From the NCBI RefSeq assembly GCF_900103835.1, contig NZ_FNID01000014.1, positions 1 through 64,000 on the forward strand: a DNA stretch of 64,000 nt. The letters run 5' to 3'. The stretch's first letter is position 1. Each line of letters opens with the position of its first letter. The notes under the pieces are model-generated. The model saw nothing but the letters and a program-made list of their open reading frames with translations, had not been told where the DNA came from and searched no databases. The position numbers and the translations under genes were made by a program. The DNA is from Acetanaerobacterium elongatum. GTDB taxonomy: Bacteria > Bacillota > Clostridia > Oscillospirales > Ruminococcaceae. Positions 33,792 to 43,891 of this stretch are shown piece by piece.

Positions 33792-33973
33792 AACAAAACC
33801 TCTTTTCAATGATTATACGAAATCTTCCCAATAGACAAATATTCAATAAAAAATCATAAACATATTATGGTTTATTATACCACAAAAGTACGTTTACAAC
33901 AACAGATATTGAAATTGGCACGCAAAAAACGGCGCAATCGTTTGATGCAGTGTTTATCCTAATATATAAGCCA

Positions 33974-34001
33974 AAGAGGCGGGCATCGCTGCCCGCCTCT
34001 T
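33974..34001 (-). terminator. Terminator of groESL
   Basis: AAGAGGCGGGCA (33974-33985) pairs perfectly with TGCCCGCCTCTT (33990-34001) around TCGC. It lies 30 bases after the groEL stop on the minus strand. The following bases are AT-rich rather than a pure T run. Confidence 0.8.
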
Positions 34002-34030
34002 GAATCTGTATTTTATTGAACCCTTGGGAA

Positions 34031-35662
<1,632 letters not shown>

Positions 35663-35689
35663 TTATGCCCCCTTAATTTTTCTAATATT

Positions 35690-35977
<288 letters not shown>

Positions 35978-36053
35978 CTATTCCTCCTAGATTAGAATCT
36001 GCACGGGGTTCCATCATCCGCGCCCTGCGTATATGGATACCGTGTGCTTATTT

Positions 36054-36080
36054 TTAGCACTCAAAGTTATTGAGTGCTAA
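36054..36080. promoter_or_regulatory. CIRCE operator (HrcA binding site)
   Basis: TTAGCACTC, nine bases, GAGTGCTAA: a perfect match to the CIRCE consensus, just downstream of the groESL -10 box. Confidence 0.97.
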
Positions 36081-36090
36081 TCTATGTACT

Positions 36091-36118
36091 ATTGTATCCG
36101 TTTTTTTCGAAAAATCAA
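36091..36118 (-). promoter_or_regulatory. SigA-type promoter of groESL
   Basis: On the minus strand, -35 TTGATT (36113-36118), 16 bases, -10 TACAAT (36091-36096), directly before CIRCE. Confidence 0.85.
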
Positions 36119-36184
36119 GGGGAGTTTATTTAACGGGTCTATTTTTTACAAATTGTTAAAAAATATAAGCCAATTCCTGAAAAT

Positions 36185-36213
36185 AAAGAACGGGCGGCTG
36201 ATTACAACCGCCC
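36185..36213 (-). terminator. Terminator of the lipid kinase gene
   Basis: GGGCGG (36192-36197) pairs with CCGCCC (36208-36213); on the minus strand GTTCTTTATTTT follows. Confidence 0.75.
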
Positions 36214-36243
36214 AAAAAATACAGTATATAATGATATCGACTT

Positions 36244-37206
36244 TTAACAAATACCCTTTGCACTGGCACTGCCCGCAAGCTTGGGCTGTGCGCCCTTTAC
36301 ATGCGCAAGCGGCAGCGAAAACGCGATGGCCCCGGGTAAAACCTCCGCCGACATCTCGCGGGTAACCTCGCATTCGCCGTCGTAGTTTACCACCGCATCC
36401 TGCGCCGACGAGATATGCAGGCTACGGGCACGGGTATAAAACACCACGTCGGAAAAGTTCTTATCATCAAGGTGCTTGCCGTTTTTGTATGTGCCAATCA
36501 GCTTTAAAAACCGTGCGCGGTTAATCTTTCTTACCATCACAATCTCCAGGAGGCCGTCCTCTAAGCTCGCGCGCGGCGCTGCATAAAAACCGCCCCCGTA
36601 GCACATGCCATTACCGCATACACCAATGGCAAAGTCCTCTGTGGGCAGGGTCTCTCCGTCTATCGTCAGGGTTAGTGTATTGCCAAGCCTTTGAAAGAAA
36701 AAGCACTGTATAATCGCCATGATATACGCCATGCTGCCGGTAACCAGCGGCATCTTTTTATAGCGCACCATGTTCATGCACACTGCCGAGTCAAAGCCGA
36801 TTGAACACAGATTCGTACAGATACCGTGATTGGTTTTAATCAGGTCAAGATGGTGGACATCCCCCGCCAGCTGCGCGGCGATATCGTGAAAGGGAACCCC
36901 CGCAAAGCTGCGCACAAAATCGTTGCCCGTGCCGCAGGGCACCACCGCCACCTGAGCATTTGAATAGCCATAAGCCCCCGCTACCACCTCGCTGAGGGTT
37001 CCGTCCCCCCCGCAGGCATAAAAACGCGTTTCGCCACCTGCCTCACAGGTGCTTTTTACAAATTCGGCGGCGTCGCCAACGGCCTTGGTGATATAGATTC
37101 CATAGTCGGCACCCTTTTCTTTGCACACGGTATGTATCGTTTCAATCAGCGCGGTAACATGCTTGCCTTTGCCTGCCACAGGGTTTATGATAAAGATATG
37201 CCGCAT
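36244..37206 (-). CDS. Diacylglycerol kinase family lipid kinase (DgkB/YegS type)
   Basis: 320 residues. The DAGK catalytic signature is present: INPVAGKGKH at 6-15, GGDGTLSEVVAG at about 85-96, and PCGTGNDFVRSF at about 111. The C-terminal beta-sandwich domain has GNGMCYGGGFYAAPRASLEDGLL (read in parts) and YDGECEV. It phosphorylates diacylglycerol or a related lipid; in Gram-positive bacteria DgkB recycles diacylglycerol from lipoteichoic acid synthesis. The gene stands alone with its own terminator. Confidence 0.92.
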   Translation of the reverse strand: MRHIFIINPVAGKGKHVTALIETIHTVCKEKGADYGIYITKAVGDAAEFVKSTCEAGGETRFYACGGDGTLSEVVAGAYGYSNAQVAVVPCGTGNDFVRSFAGVPFHDIAAQLAGDVHHLDLIKTNHGICTNLCSIGFDSAVCMNMVRYKKMPLVTGSMAYIMAIIQCFFFQRLGNTLTLTIDGETLPTEDFAIGVCGNGMCYGGGFYAAPRASLEDGLLEIVMVRKINRARFLKLIGTYKNGKHLDDKNFSDVVFYTRARSLHISSAQDAVVNYDGECEVTREMSAEVLPGAIAFSLPLAHVKGAQPKLAGSASAKGIC

Positions 37207-37379
37207 TAAAAAACCCCCGAACCGTAAAAGATGTGTATAACTTCAGTATATAGCATTTTAACACATTTTCCAATAAGCAGCGTAAGATTTTTTATTTCCT
37301 TTGTACTAAAACCGTGGCAGATGAGCACCCTGCTTTCCGCAGACTAACAGACAGTCATAGCTTCTGATAATTTGTTTAG

Positions 37380-37407
37380 TAGACATTACGTTAAAAACTG
37401 ATATAAT
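37380..37407 (+). promoter_or_regulatory. SigA-type promoter of the GtrA-like gene
   Basis: -35 TAGACA (37380-37385), 16 bases, -10 TATAAT (37402-37407). Transcription would start about 30 bases before the TTG start codon. Confidence 0.75.
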
Positions 37408-37445
37408 AAAAAACCGAGATGTTTTATGTTTGGAGATGTTATAAT

Positions 37446-37892
37446 TTGAAACAACTTTACGAGAAGTGCCTGGAGCTGTTTAAAAAATATAAGGAAACTA
37501 TCCTCTACCTGGTGTTCGGGGGGCTGACTACGCTCATTAACATCGTTTCCTTCTGGGCGCTGAACAAGCTGCTTGTATTGAGCATGGATAAGGACACCGC
37601 ACTGATGGTGAGCAACGCCGCCGCGTGGGTAATTTCGGTACTGTTTGCGTTTGTGACCAACAAGCTGTTTGTGTTCGAGAGCAAAAGCCTGCACGTTGGC
37701 CTTGTTTTAAAGGAACTGGTGCTGTTTGTGGGCGCGCGCCTGTTCTCCGGTGCCTTGGATATGGGCATTATGTACCTGTTTGTAAGTATTCTCGGCTTTA
37801 ACGAGCTAGTGATTAAGATTCTCTCGAACATCCTTGTTATCATCATCAACTATGTGCTCAGCAAGCTGATTATCTTTAAGAAGAAAAAATAA
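37446..37892 (+). CDS. GtrA-like family membrane protein
   Basis: 148 residues. The start is TTG 37446 with GGAG nine bases upstream; the longer frame from 37419 would begin before this site. Four membrane helices (YLVFGGLTTLINIVSFWAL, the segment around AAWVISVLFAFVTNKLFVF, and two more) fit the GtrA/DPMS family, which flips or handles polyprenyl-linked sugars. The conserved N-K-x-F-V-F at the end of helix 2 (NKLFVFES) and the lysine-rich tail IIFKKKK are typical. No glycosyltransferase is adjacent, so the sugar is unknown. Confidence 0.88.
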   Translation: MKQLYEKCLELFKKYKETILYLVFGGLTTLINIVSFWALNKLLVLSMDKDTALMVSNAAAWVISVLFAFVTNKLFVFESKSLHVGLVLKELVLFVGARLFSGALDMGIMYLFVSILGFNELVIKILSNILVIIINYVLSKLIIFKKKK

Positions 37893-37983
37893 ACTGAAAA
37901 TCAGCTATACCGCCAATTTTCGGTTTAGATGCACTGAAAGAAGTACTCTTGTGTGAATGGATTATATATAGAATTAACGAGGG

Positions 37984-38093
37984 TATAATCTACGCCTTGA
38001 AGTTCGCTTGTAGGTTGGTCGGCGGTATATATCTGCTCCGATGAAATAAAACTGATTAAGGAAATCCTCATGGTTTCTTACGAGGAGCTTTTT
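37984..38093 (+). ncRNA. Candidate small RNA of about 100 nt with its own promoter box and terminator
   Basis: A TATAAT box (37984-37989) is followed, from about 37996, by sequence with several possible hairpins: AAG-TTCG-CTT near 38000-38010, and TCGG/CCGA near 38019-38041. It ends with TCCTC (38065-38069) pairing GAGGA (38082-38086) before GCTTTTT. There is no ORF with a ribosome binding site. It matches no RNA family I know. The -35 is weak. Confidence 0.4.
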
Positions 38094-38101
38094 ATATAAC
38101 A

Positions 38102-38142
38102 AAAACGCAGCGTGAATGTACTGATCTTCAACGCTGCGTTTT
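38102..38142. terminator. Bidirectional intrinsic terminator
   Basis: AAAACGCAGCGT (38102-38113) pairs perfectly with ACGCTGCGTTTT (38131-38142). It ends the minus-strand ABC transporter operon and can serve the plus strand too. Confidence 0.88.
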
Positions 38143-38171
38143 AATAATTGTAGCTTAAAAATAATTCAACC

Positions 38172-38936
38172 CTATTGGTTAAAAAATCGGTTCAAAAACA
38201 GCTTGGTGCGCTCCTGCTGCGGGTTGTTGATCAGCTCCTGCGCGTTGCCCTGTTCTACAATCACGCCGTCGTCCATAAAGAGGATATGGTCGGCCACATC
38301 GCGTGCAAAGCCCATCTCGTGGGTGATAATCACCATCGTCATGCGCTCGCTGGCAAGCTCGCGGATGACCTTTAAAATCTCGCCCGTCAGCTCCGGGTCG
38401 AGTGCGCTGGTGGGCTCGTCAAAAAAGAGGATATCCGGCTTTAAGGCCAACGCCCGCGCAATGGAAACACGCTGCTGCTGCCCGCCCGAAAGCTGGTAGG
38501 GGTAGGCGTCCTCCTTATCCTCCAGCCCCATCTGCCGAAGCAGCCTGCGCGCGTTTTCCACGGCCTGCTCCTTCGTCTGCCCCGCCACATGAATAGGCGC
38601 CTCGGTGATGTTTCTGAGCACCGAGAAGTGGGGAAACAGGTTAAAGTTCTGGAACACCAGCCCGAAATAGGAGCGTATCCTTTTAATGTCTGCGGGGGGG
38701 GCATAAACCGCGGTGCCTGCCTCGTCGGTATGCACCAGTGTCTCACCCTTGTAAAGGATGGTACCGGTATCTACCTTCTCAAGCAGCGTGGCACAGCGCA
38801 GCAGGGTGCTTTTGCCCGAGCCGGAAGGCCCGATTACGCCCAGCACCTCTCCCTCTTCTACCGAAAGCGAGATGTCTTTAATCACCTCAAGGCCGTCAAA
38901 CGCCTTGCCGATATTCTTCATTTCAAGCAAATTCAT
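38172..38936 (-). CDS. Polar amino acid ABC transporter, ATP-binding protein (GlnQ-like)
   Basis: 254 residues with Walker A GPSGSGKSTLLR (36-47), Q-loop GLVFQNFNLFPH, signature LSGGQQQRVSIARAL and Walker B ILFFDEPTSALDPE. The short length, ERMTMVIITHEMGFARDVAD and the C-terminal QERTKLFLNRF are typical of polar amino acid importers. It powers uptake together with the permease and binding-protein genes upstream. Transcription order is binding protein, permease, ATPase. A TCGGC GAA GCCGA hairpin lies in the gap before it. Confidence 0.93.
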   Translation of the reverse strand: MNLLEMKNIGKAFDGLEVIKDISLSVEEGEVLGVIGPSGSGKSTLLRCATLLEKVDTGTILYKGETLVHTDEAGTAVYAPPADIKRIRSYFGLVFQNFNLFPHFSVLRNITEAPIHVAGQTKEQAVENARRLLRQMGLEDKEDAYPYQLSGGQQQRVSIARALALKPDILFFDEPTSALDPELTGEILKVIRELASERMTMVIITHEMGFARDVADHILFMDDGVIVEQGNAQELINNPQQERTKLFLNRFFNQ

Positions 38937-39044
38937 TTTAAATGACCATTCCTTTACGGGAATTGTGCGGTTTCGGCGAAGCCGAAATTTCAGTCTTCAG
39001 GCTGAAAAGCACAAAACCTAAAACCGAAAGATTTATCTTTCAGT

Positions 39045-39752
39045 TTACCGGTAGTAGTTCATGCGTTTTTCAATGAGCTCCATGCCCCACGCCACCACAT
39101 AGTTCATGATATAGTAGAAGATACCCGCCACCACCAGCGGTATTACCGAAACCTGCGCCGAGGCCAGCGCCTGCGCGTTGGTGAACATCTCGCTTACCGA
39201 TATTACCATCGCAAGCGAGGTATCCTTCACCAGCGTAATCACCTCGTTGGTAACGGGCGGCATGATGCGCTTGAACACCTGCGGCAGAATAATGCGCATA
39301 AAGGTCTGCTGTCGGCTGAAGCCCAGCACCTGGGCGGCCTCGTACTGCCCCGCGGGCATTGATTCAATGCCGCCGCGGTAGATTTCGGCAAAATAGGCCG
39401 CGTAGTTGAGCACAAACCCGATGACTACGGCCACAAAGCGGTACTCGCTGCTGATATTGATGTGAAAGATGTAGTAAGGGCCAAAGTATACCACCATCAG
39501 CTGCAGCATCAGCGGCGTGCCGCGCATGATGGAGATATAGATCTTTACCACCCAGCGCAGAATGCCGATTTTAGACATCCGCCCAAACGAAACCAGCAGC
39601 CCAAGCGGCAGCGAGAGTGCCAGCGTGAGCACAAAGATTTCAAGGGTGGTGAGCAGCCCCACTGAAAGCTGGGTGAATACCGCCGTCAGCTTTTGAGAGA
39701 ATGTACTGCTCTGCGCAGCAAGAAGCGCCGCCGTATGTACCGTGAGCATCAT
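39045..39752 (-). CDS. Polar amino acid ABC transporter, permease
   Basis: 235 residues with about five membrane helices. The HisM/GlnP-type motif is clear: EIYRGGIESMPAGQYEAA followed by the EAA loop AAQVLGFSRQQTFMRIILPQ. One gene is present, so the permease should be a homodimer. It lies between the binding protein (24 bases upstream) and the ATPase. Confidence 0.93.
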   Translation of the reverse strand: MMLTVHTAALLAAQSSTFSQKLTAVFTQLSVGLLTTLEIFVLTLALSLPLGLLVSFGRMSKIGILRWVVKIYISIMRGTPLMLQLMVVYFGPYYIFHINISSEYRFVAVVIGFVLNYAAYFAEIYRGGIESMPAGQYEAAQVLGFSRQQTFMRIILPQVFKRIMPPVTNEVITLVKDTSLAMVISVSEMFTNAQALASAQVSVIPLVVAGIFYYIMNYVVAWGMELIEKRMNYYR

Positions 39753-39776
39753 GAAGGTTCCTTCCTTTTAGGGCTA

Positions 39777-40553
39777 TTATTTACCGATGGTGGTAATATC
39801 CTTGCCGAACCAGTCGGTGGAGATCTTGGCGTTGGCGCCATCCTTAGCCATCTCAAGCAGGGTTTTCTCTACCTGATCGCGCAGCGCGGTATTGCCCTTC
39901 TTAAAGCCTACGCCGAATTCTTCGGCGCCTACTACCTCGTCAAGCACCGTGAAGCCCTTGCCCTTTTTCTCTATGTTATAGCGTGCCACGCACTCATCCA
40001 TTACAACAGCGTCCACCGATCCGGCCTCCAGCTCCATCAGCGCCTTCATGTTGGAGTCGGTCTTTACAAGCTGCTTGGGCAGACTCTTGAAGTTTGCGTT
40101 GTTCTCGATAGCCGAAAGGGCGCTGGAATCCTCCTGCACACCCACAACCTTATCCTTGATATCCGCAAAGGCTTTGATGGGGGAATCCTTAAGCACCACA
40201 ACAATCTGGTTGTTGTTCATGTAGGGCTTTGTCCACTCGTATTCATTCTCGCGCCCGTTGATGGTGAAGCCGTTCCAGATGCAGTCGATGTTGCCGGAAT
40301 CCAGCTCCATGTTCTTAGAGTCCCAGTTAATCGGCTGAAGCTTCAGCTCCATGCCCATACGCTTGGCGGCTTCCTTCGCAAGGTCAAGGTCAAAGCCGGT
40401 GTAGGAGCCGTCGTCGGCTACAAAGCCCATAGGGGGGAATTCCTTATCAAACCCAACAGTAAAGGTTTTTTTGCCTGCGTTCTGAGCACAGCCCGAAAGC
40501 AGCAGTACCATTGCCATAACTGCCGCCAGAATTATACTAACTCTCTTTCTCAT
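39777..40553 (-). CDS. Amino acid ABC transporter, substrate-binding lipoprotein
   Basis: 258 residues from ATG 40553, with GGAGG upstream. A lipoprotein signal peptide ends in LLSGC (C22). The mature part is an SBP_bac_3 domain: FTVGFDKEFPPMGFVADDG, YTGFDLDLAKEAAKRMG, WDSKNMELDSGNIDCIWNGF and VMDECVARYNIEKKG. The features suit a polar or sulphur-containing amino acid; the exact ligand cannot be read. It is the first gene of the three-gene transporter. Confidence 0.93.
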   Translation of the reverse strand: MRKRVSIILAAVMAMVLLLSGCAQNAGKKTFTVGFDKEFPPMGFVADDGSYTGFDLDLAKEAAKRMGMELKLQPINWDSKNMELDSGNIDCIWNGFTINGRENEYEWTKPYMNNNQIVVVLKDSPIKAFADIKDKVVGVQEDSSALSAIENNANFKSLPKQLVKTDSNMKALMELEAGSVDAVVMDECVARYNIEKKGKGFTVLDEVVGAEEFGVGFKKGNTALRDQVEKTLLEMAKDGANAKISTDWFGKDITTIGK

Positions 40554-40769
40554 ATACCATAATCCTCCGTACAAAATGTTCAACCACTCAGCCCATTGCC
40601 GTCAGACCATGCGCCGAATTTGCTGCTTTACTATTGTAATACATCATCTTGACAAAAGTCAATTGCAGAGACTAAAGCGCCTGTATCTTTTCAGATAAAT
40701 AATTCAGCCGGCAGGAGTTCATTTCTGCCGGCATGCTATTTTATGGTGAAACTTTCGCGGCTGCGGCAT

Positions 40770-41015
40770 TTAGCGGTTAGCTTCCACCAGCTCAACAATA
40801 TTCCTCGGCGTACGCCAGCACTCCCGCTTCACCTGTGAGGGCTGAATAACAATGTTAAGCCGCTCCTCCAGCTCATCAAGCAGATTAATGAGGGCAAGCG
40901 AATCGAGCAGGCCGGTTTCAAAAAGGTCCAGCTCGTCGTTTTGAAGAATCTCCCGCTCTCCGCAAACCTGCGCGAGGATGGCTAAAACCTCTTCTCTCAT
41001 ACTGTTAACGTCCAT
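40770..41015 (-). CDS. dltC: D-alanyl carrier protein-like (DltC type)
   Basis: 81 residues from ATG 41015, with AGAGGGG upstream, four bases after the dltA-like stop. The carrier motif LFETGLLDSLALINLLDELE gives the phosphopantetheine serine at about 39. It most resembles DltC, which carries D-alanine activated by DltA. No dltB (acyltransferase) or dltD is found in the cluster, and the gene is followed by a non-coding gap, so the fate of the carried group is open. dltC is the most likely name from its pairing with a DltA-like enzyme, but a different amino acid or acceptor is possible. Confidence 0.75.
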   Translation of the reverse strand: MDVNSMREEVLAILAQVCGEREILQNDELDLFETGLLDSLALINLLDELEERLNIVIQPSQVKRECWRTPRNIVELVEANR

Positions 41016-41019
41016 AACA

Positions 41020-42507
41020 CTACCCCTCTTCCCGGTTGAGCCGCATCTTGAGCGCCATCCGGTCACACTTGCCGTTTGCGGTAAGCGGCAGCGACACCAT
41101 CAAATGTATACGGTTGGGCAGCATATAGGCGGGAAGACGCTGGGCCAGTTGCCTGCGTACCTCTGTGGCTGTAGTATCGGAGTCTGCCTTTGGCTGCACA
41201 AAGGCGTGCAGCACCAGCCTGCCGCCCTTCTCCTCCGCCACCACCGCACTCTTGGCCACGCCGTCCTGCTGATTAAGATTCTGCTCGATATCCTGCAGCT
41301 CTATGCGGTAGCCACCGCGTTTAACCTGTGTATCGGCCCTGCCGCTGAAATACAGCTCTGCGTTTTTCAGAAAGCCGTAATCTCCCGTTAAATAGGCGGG
41401 CAAGCCGTTATATTCCATAAACCCGCCCTGCAGCCCGCCCGCGTAACCCTTTGCCACCGCGGAACCTACAATCAATATCTGCCCTGTCTCACCGTTCGGC
41501 AGGGGGGCGAGCGCTTCATCCACAATAATAATATGGGTTTTCTCCCTTGCACAGCCCAGTGATAATCTCTGCTGCCGCACCATTTCGCCGTCAATCTCCG
41601 TCGCCGTCACCGCCACCGTCGCCTCGGTGGGGCCGTAGGCGTTGATTACCCGCAGCCCCGTAAAGCGCTCCTTCAAGCGCTGTACGGTAACAGGGTGCAG
41701 CGTTTCCCCGCAGAAGAAGATACACCGCAGGTTCGGCAGCAGGCGCTCGTTAAACAGCTCATCCGCAAGGCAGAGTTCGGCAAATGAAGGTGTCATCACC
41801 GCAATTCCCGCTCCGCTCTCTTTTAAGCGTGAAAAAAACAGGGGGTAATCCTGCTGAACCGTTTTCTCCAGTACAAACAGCGTTCTTCCGGTGGAGAAAG
41901 CAAGGTAGATGTCTGCTGCCGAAAGGTCGAAGGAGAACGCTGCCTGATTAAGCACCACAGCACAATCGGTCTCCCGAATTGCGGGGAGCTGCCGCAGCCA
42001 TTCGATAAAGCCGTCAAGATTCCCGTAGCTCACCATTACCCCCTTGGGCATTCCTGTACTGCCCGAGGTAAATAGGATATAAGCAAGGCTATCCGCCGAC
42101 GGTTCTTTAAACTGCCGCGCCGGATATTGCTGCTTTATACAGGCACTTTCCATATCCCGCAGGGCTAAAGAAGGCAAGCCCCTGATCTCAAGCTCCTCCA
42201 CCGCCAGCAGCAAGGTACACCCCGCCTGCTCCGCCATCTGCTTGATGCGTGCAGGCGGGGTGCCGCTATCGGCCGGAACATATGCCCTGCCCAGCAGCAG
42301 GCAGGCCAGAAAGCACACCGGCATCATCGGCTGCTTATGCCCGTAAACCAATACCGGCTCCTCCCCCGGGGAAGCCTGCCGTATCGCCTCGGCTACCGCA
42401 AGGGCAGCGTTCACCAGCGCATCGTAGCTTAGGCACCCTTGTTGGGAGCTGTATGCTGTTCTGTTAGGGTATAGACGGCAGTTTTCAAGAATCTGCTGTA
42501 ACAGCAT
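41020..42507 (-). CDS. dltA: DltA-like amino acid adenylating enzyme
   Basis: 495 residues. An ANL-family adenylation domain with ILFTSGSTGMPKGVMVSYGN (A3), AFSFDLSAADIYLA (A4), INAYGPTEATVAVT (A5), YLTGDYG (A7), GRADTQVKRGGYRIELQDIE (A8) and the catalytic lysine in TANGKCDRMAL (A10). The pocket region FSFDLS, CGETLHP and YGPTEATVAVT are close to D-alanine ligases, so D-alanine activation and loading on the carrier protein is likely. It overlaps the vanW gene by 23 bases and is followed by the carrier gene. The usual dltB/dltD genes are absent here. Confidence 0.82.
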   Translation of the reverse strand: MLLQQILENCRLYPNRTAYSSQQGCLSYDALVNAALAVAEAIRQASPGEEPVLVYGHKQPMMPVCFLACLLLGRAYVPADSGTPPARIKQMAEQAGCTLLLAVEELEIRGLPSLALRDMESACIKQQYPARQFKEPSADSLAYILFTSGSTGMPKGVMVSYGNLDGFIEWLRQLPAIRETDCAVVLNQAAFSFDLSAADIYLAFSTGRTLFVLEKTVQQDYPLFFSRLKESGAGIAVMTPSFAELCLADELFNERLLPNLRCIFFCGETLHPVTVQRLKERFTGLRVINAYGPTEATVAVTATEIDGEMVRQQRLSLGCAREKTHIIIVDEALAPLPNGETGQILIVGSAVAKGYAGGLQGGFMEYNGLPAYLTGDYGFLKNAELYFSGRADTQVKRGGYRIELQDIEQNLNQQDGVAKSAVVAEEKGGRLVLHAFVQPKADSDTTATEVRRQLAQRLPAYMLPNRIHLMVSLPLTANGKCDRMALKMRLNREEG

Positions 42508-43345
42508 CGAGGGTTTCCTCCTGCTTTATCTGTTCGGGCGGGATGAGACTATGGTCGTACAGTACGCGAGAATGGTTCTGTAAAACCAGCTCGCGCCCAA
42601 GGGTTTCACCCGTTAAACGGCTGATAATCCGCCTGTAAACGCGGCTGGTACGGTAATAGTCTTCCCCTTCTTTTACAAAGCAATGCCCCTCCTCTTCTAT
42701 ACGATAACGGTTGGGGTAAGGGGTCTGTGAGCGCAGCTCGCCGCAGAGGTCGGTCTCATCCAGCCACACCCGCAGCTGAACGGGCTGATTGGTGGTATTT
42801 TTAAATCGGTAGTCGATATTCTTGTAAAACACCGAGGTGCCGGTGCCAAACGGCACACGGCGTCCGCTGTCGGGGAAAACCGCGTCGCCGTGGTGGTGGA
42901 GCTCGGTTACCGTAAGCGGGCTGTTAAGCACCAGCCAGTGAACCATATTGGCAAGCTGACAAAGTCCGCCGCCCACATCGGCCTTCGGGCGGCCCTTCAC
43001 CAAGGTCATGCCCATGCTGTAGCCCTTCGCCGCGCTTACCTTACCTACCGTTTTCCAAAAAGAGAAGGTCTCACCCGGGTAGATGGTTAGTCCGTCCACC
43101 TTAGCGGCGGCCAGCCTAAGGTTGATTACCTTATTGCGCTGCAGCTGCATATCCACCCCCGTCAGCTGTCTTAACAGCATGGAACGGTGCCCTTTTACGA
43201 TATGCTCTAGGCTCTGCGGCGCATGGGCTTTCGCAAAGCGTTCGCCGGAGAGCAGGTCTTTTATATCTCTTAGCAGATATTCCTTCAGCAGCGAGATTTT
43301 ATAGCACAGCGGCCCGCATTCACAAAACAGCATGCGTTTTTTCAT
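42485..43345 (-). CDS. VanW family protein
   Basis: 286 residues from ATG 43345, with GGAAAGGG upstream. The VanW domain is clear: RSMLLRQLTGVDMQLQ, IYPGETFSFWKTVGKVSAAKG, KADVGGGLCQLANMVHWLVL and LTVTELHHHGDAVFP. VanW occurs in some glycopeptide-resistance clusters and widely in Clostridia; its activity is not established, though a link to cell wall peptides is usual. No membrane helix. Its gene overlaps the dltA-like gene, so the two are co-transcribed and probably act in one wall-modifying pathway. Confidence 0.85.
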   Translation of the reverse strand: MKKRMLFCECGPLCYKISLLKEYLLRDIKDLLSGERFAKAHAPQSLEHIVKGHRSMLLRQLTGVDMQLQRNKVINLRLAAAKVDGLTIYPGETFSFWKTVGKVSAAKGYSMGMTLVKGRPKADVGGGLCQLANMVHWLVLNSPLTVTELHHHGDAVFPDSGRRVPFGTGTSVFYKNIDYRFKNTTNQPVQLRVWLDETDLCGELRSQTPYPNRYRIEEEGHCFVKEGEDYYRTSRVYRRIISRLTGETLGRELVLQNHSRVLYDHSLIPPEQIKQEETLDAVTADS

Positions 43346-43512
43346 AGCTATGTATCCCTTTCCGACATTGTACTGCAAATTAGCTTATATATTATTTTGA
43401 ATTATATCAATATTTTTACATTTAATCAACAAAATTTTTTGATGAAAAAATAGCGGCAACACCTGCTAAAAAGTAAACATTGCTGCTATTCGCCTATGAA
43501 GAACCCTCACTT

Positions 43513-43872
43513 TTACTGCTGAGAAAATTCCACATATTCCGCTACGGTGCCGTCGGGGTGCCGCACCGTCATATTCCATCCGGTGGGAACCTTGGTGATA
43601 TCCCGTATAATCTCCGCGCCGCTATTTAAAAGATACTCTTTGTATTCCGCAACCGAATCCACCTGAAAGGTTACCCTGGTTTGAGCAAAGGGCTTGAGAG
43701 CCTCCTCCGAGCCGCTGAGTATCAGCACTTGCGCCACCTGCGCCAGCGTTAAGCCCGTCTGCTTATATTCAAACCGCAGCCTGCATTTTTCCCCATAAAG
43801 CTCTTCGTAAAAGGCAACAGTATCGTTGATGTCCTGCGTGTATACCCTGCAAAGGGTTTGCTTGATTGTCAT
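43513..43872 (-). CDS. VOC superfamily (glyoxalase/bleomycin resistance-like) protein
   Basis: 119 residues with two beta-alpha-beta-beta-beta modules typical of VOC proteins: RVYTQDINDTVAFYEELYGE, RFEYKQTGLTLAQVAQVLIL, VTFQVDSVAEYKEYLLNSGA and a final VRHPDGTVAEYVEFSQQ with the E of YVEF as a possible metal ligand. The substrate is unknown; relatives act on small molecules or sequester them. It lies downstream of the two-component system (20 bases from the response regulator) and may be part of that operon. Confidence 0.82.
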   Translation of the reverse strand: MTIKQTLCRVYTQDINDTVAFYEELYGEKCRLRFEYKQTGLTLAQVAQVLILSGSEEALKPFAQTRVTFQVDSVAEYKEYLLNSGAEIIRDITKVPTGWNMTVRHPDGTVAEYVEFSQQ

Positions 43873-43891
43873 TTGTCATTACTCCTTTATA

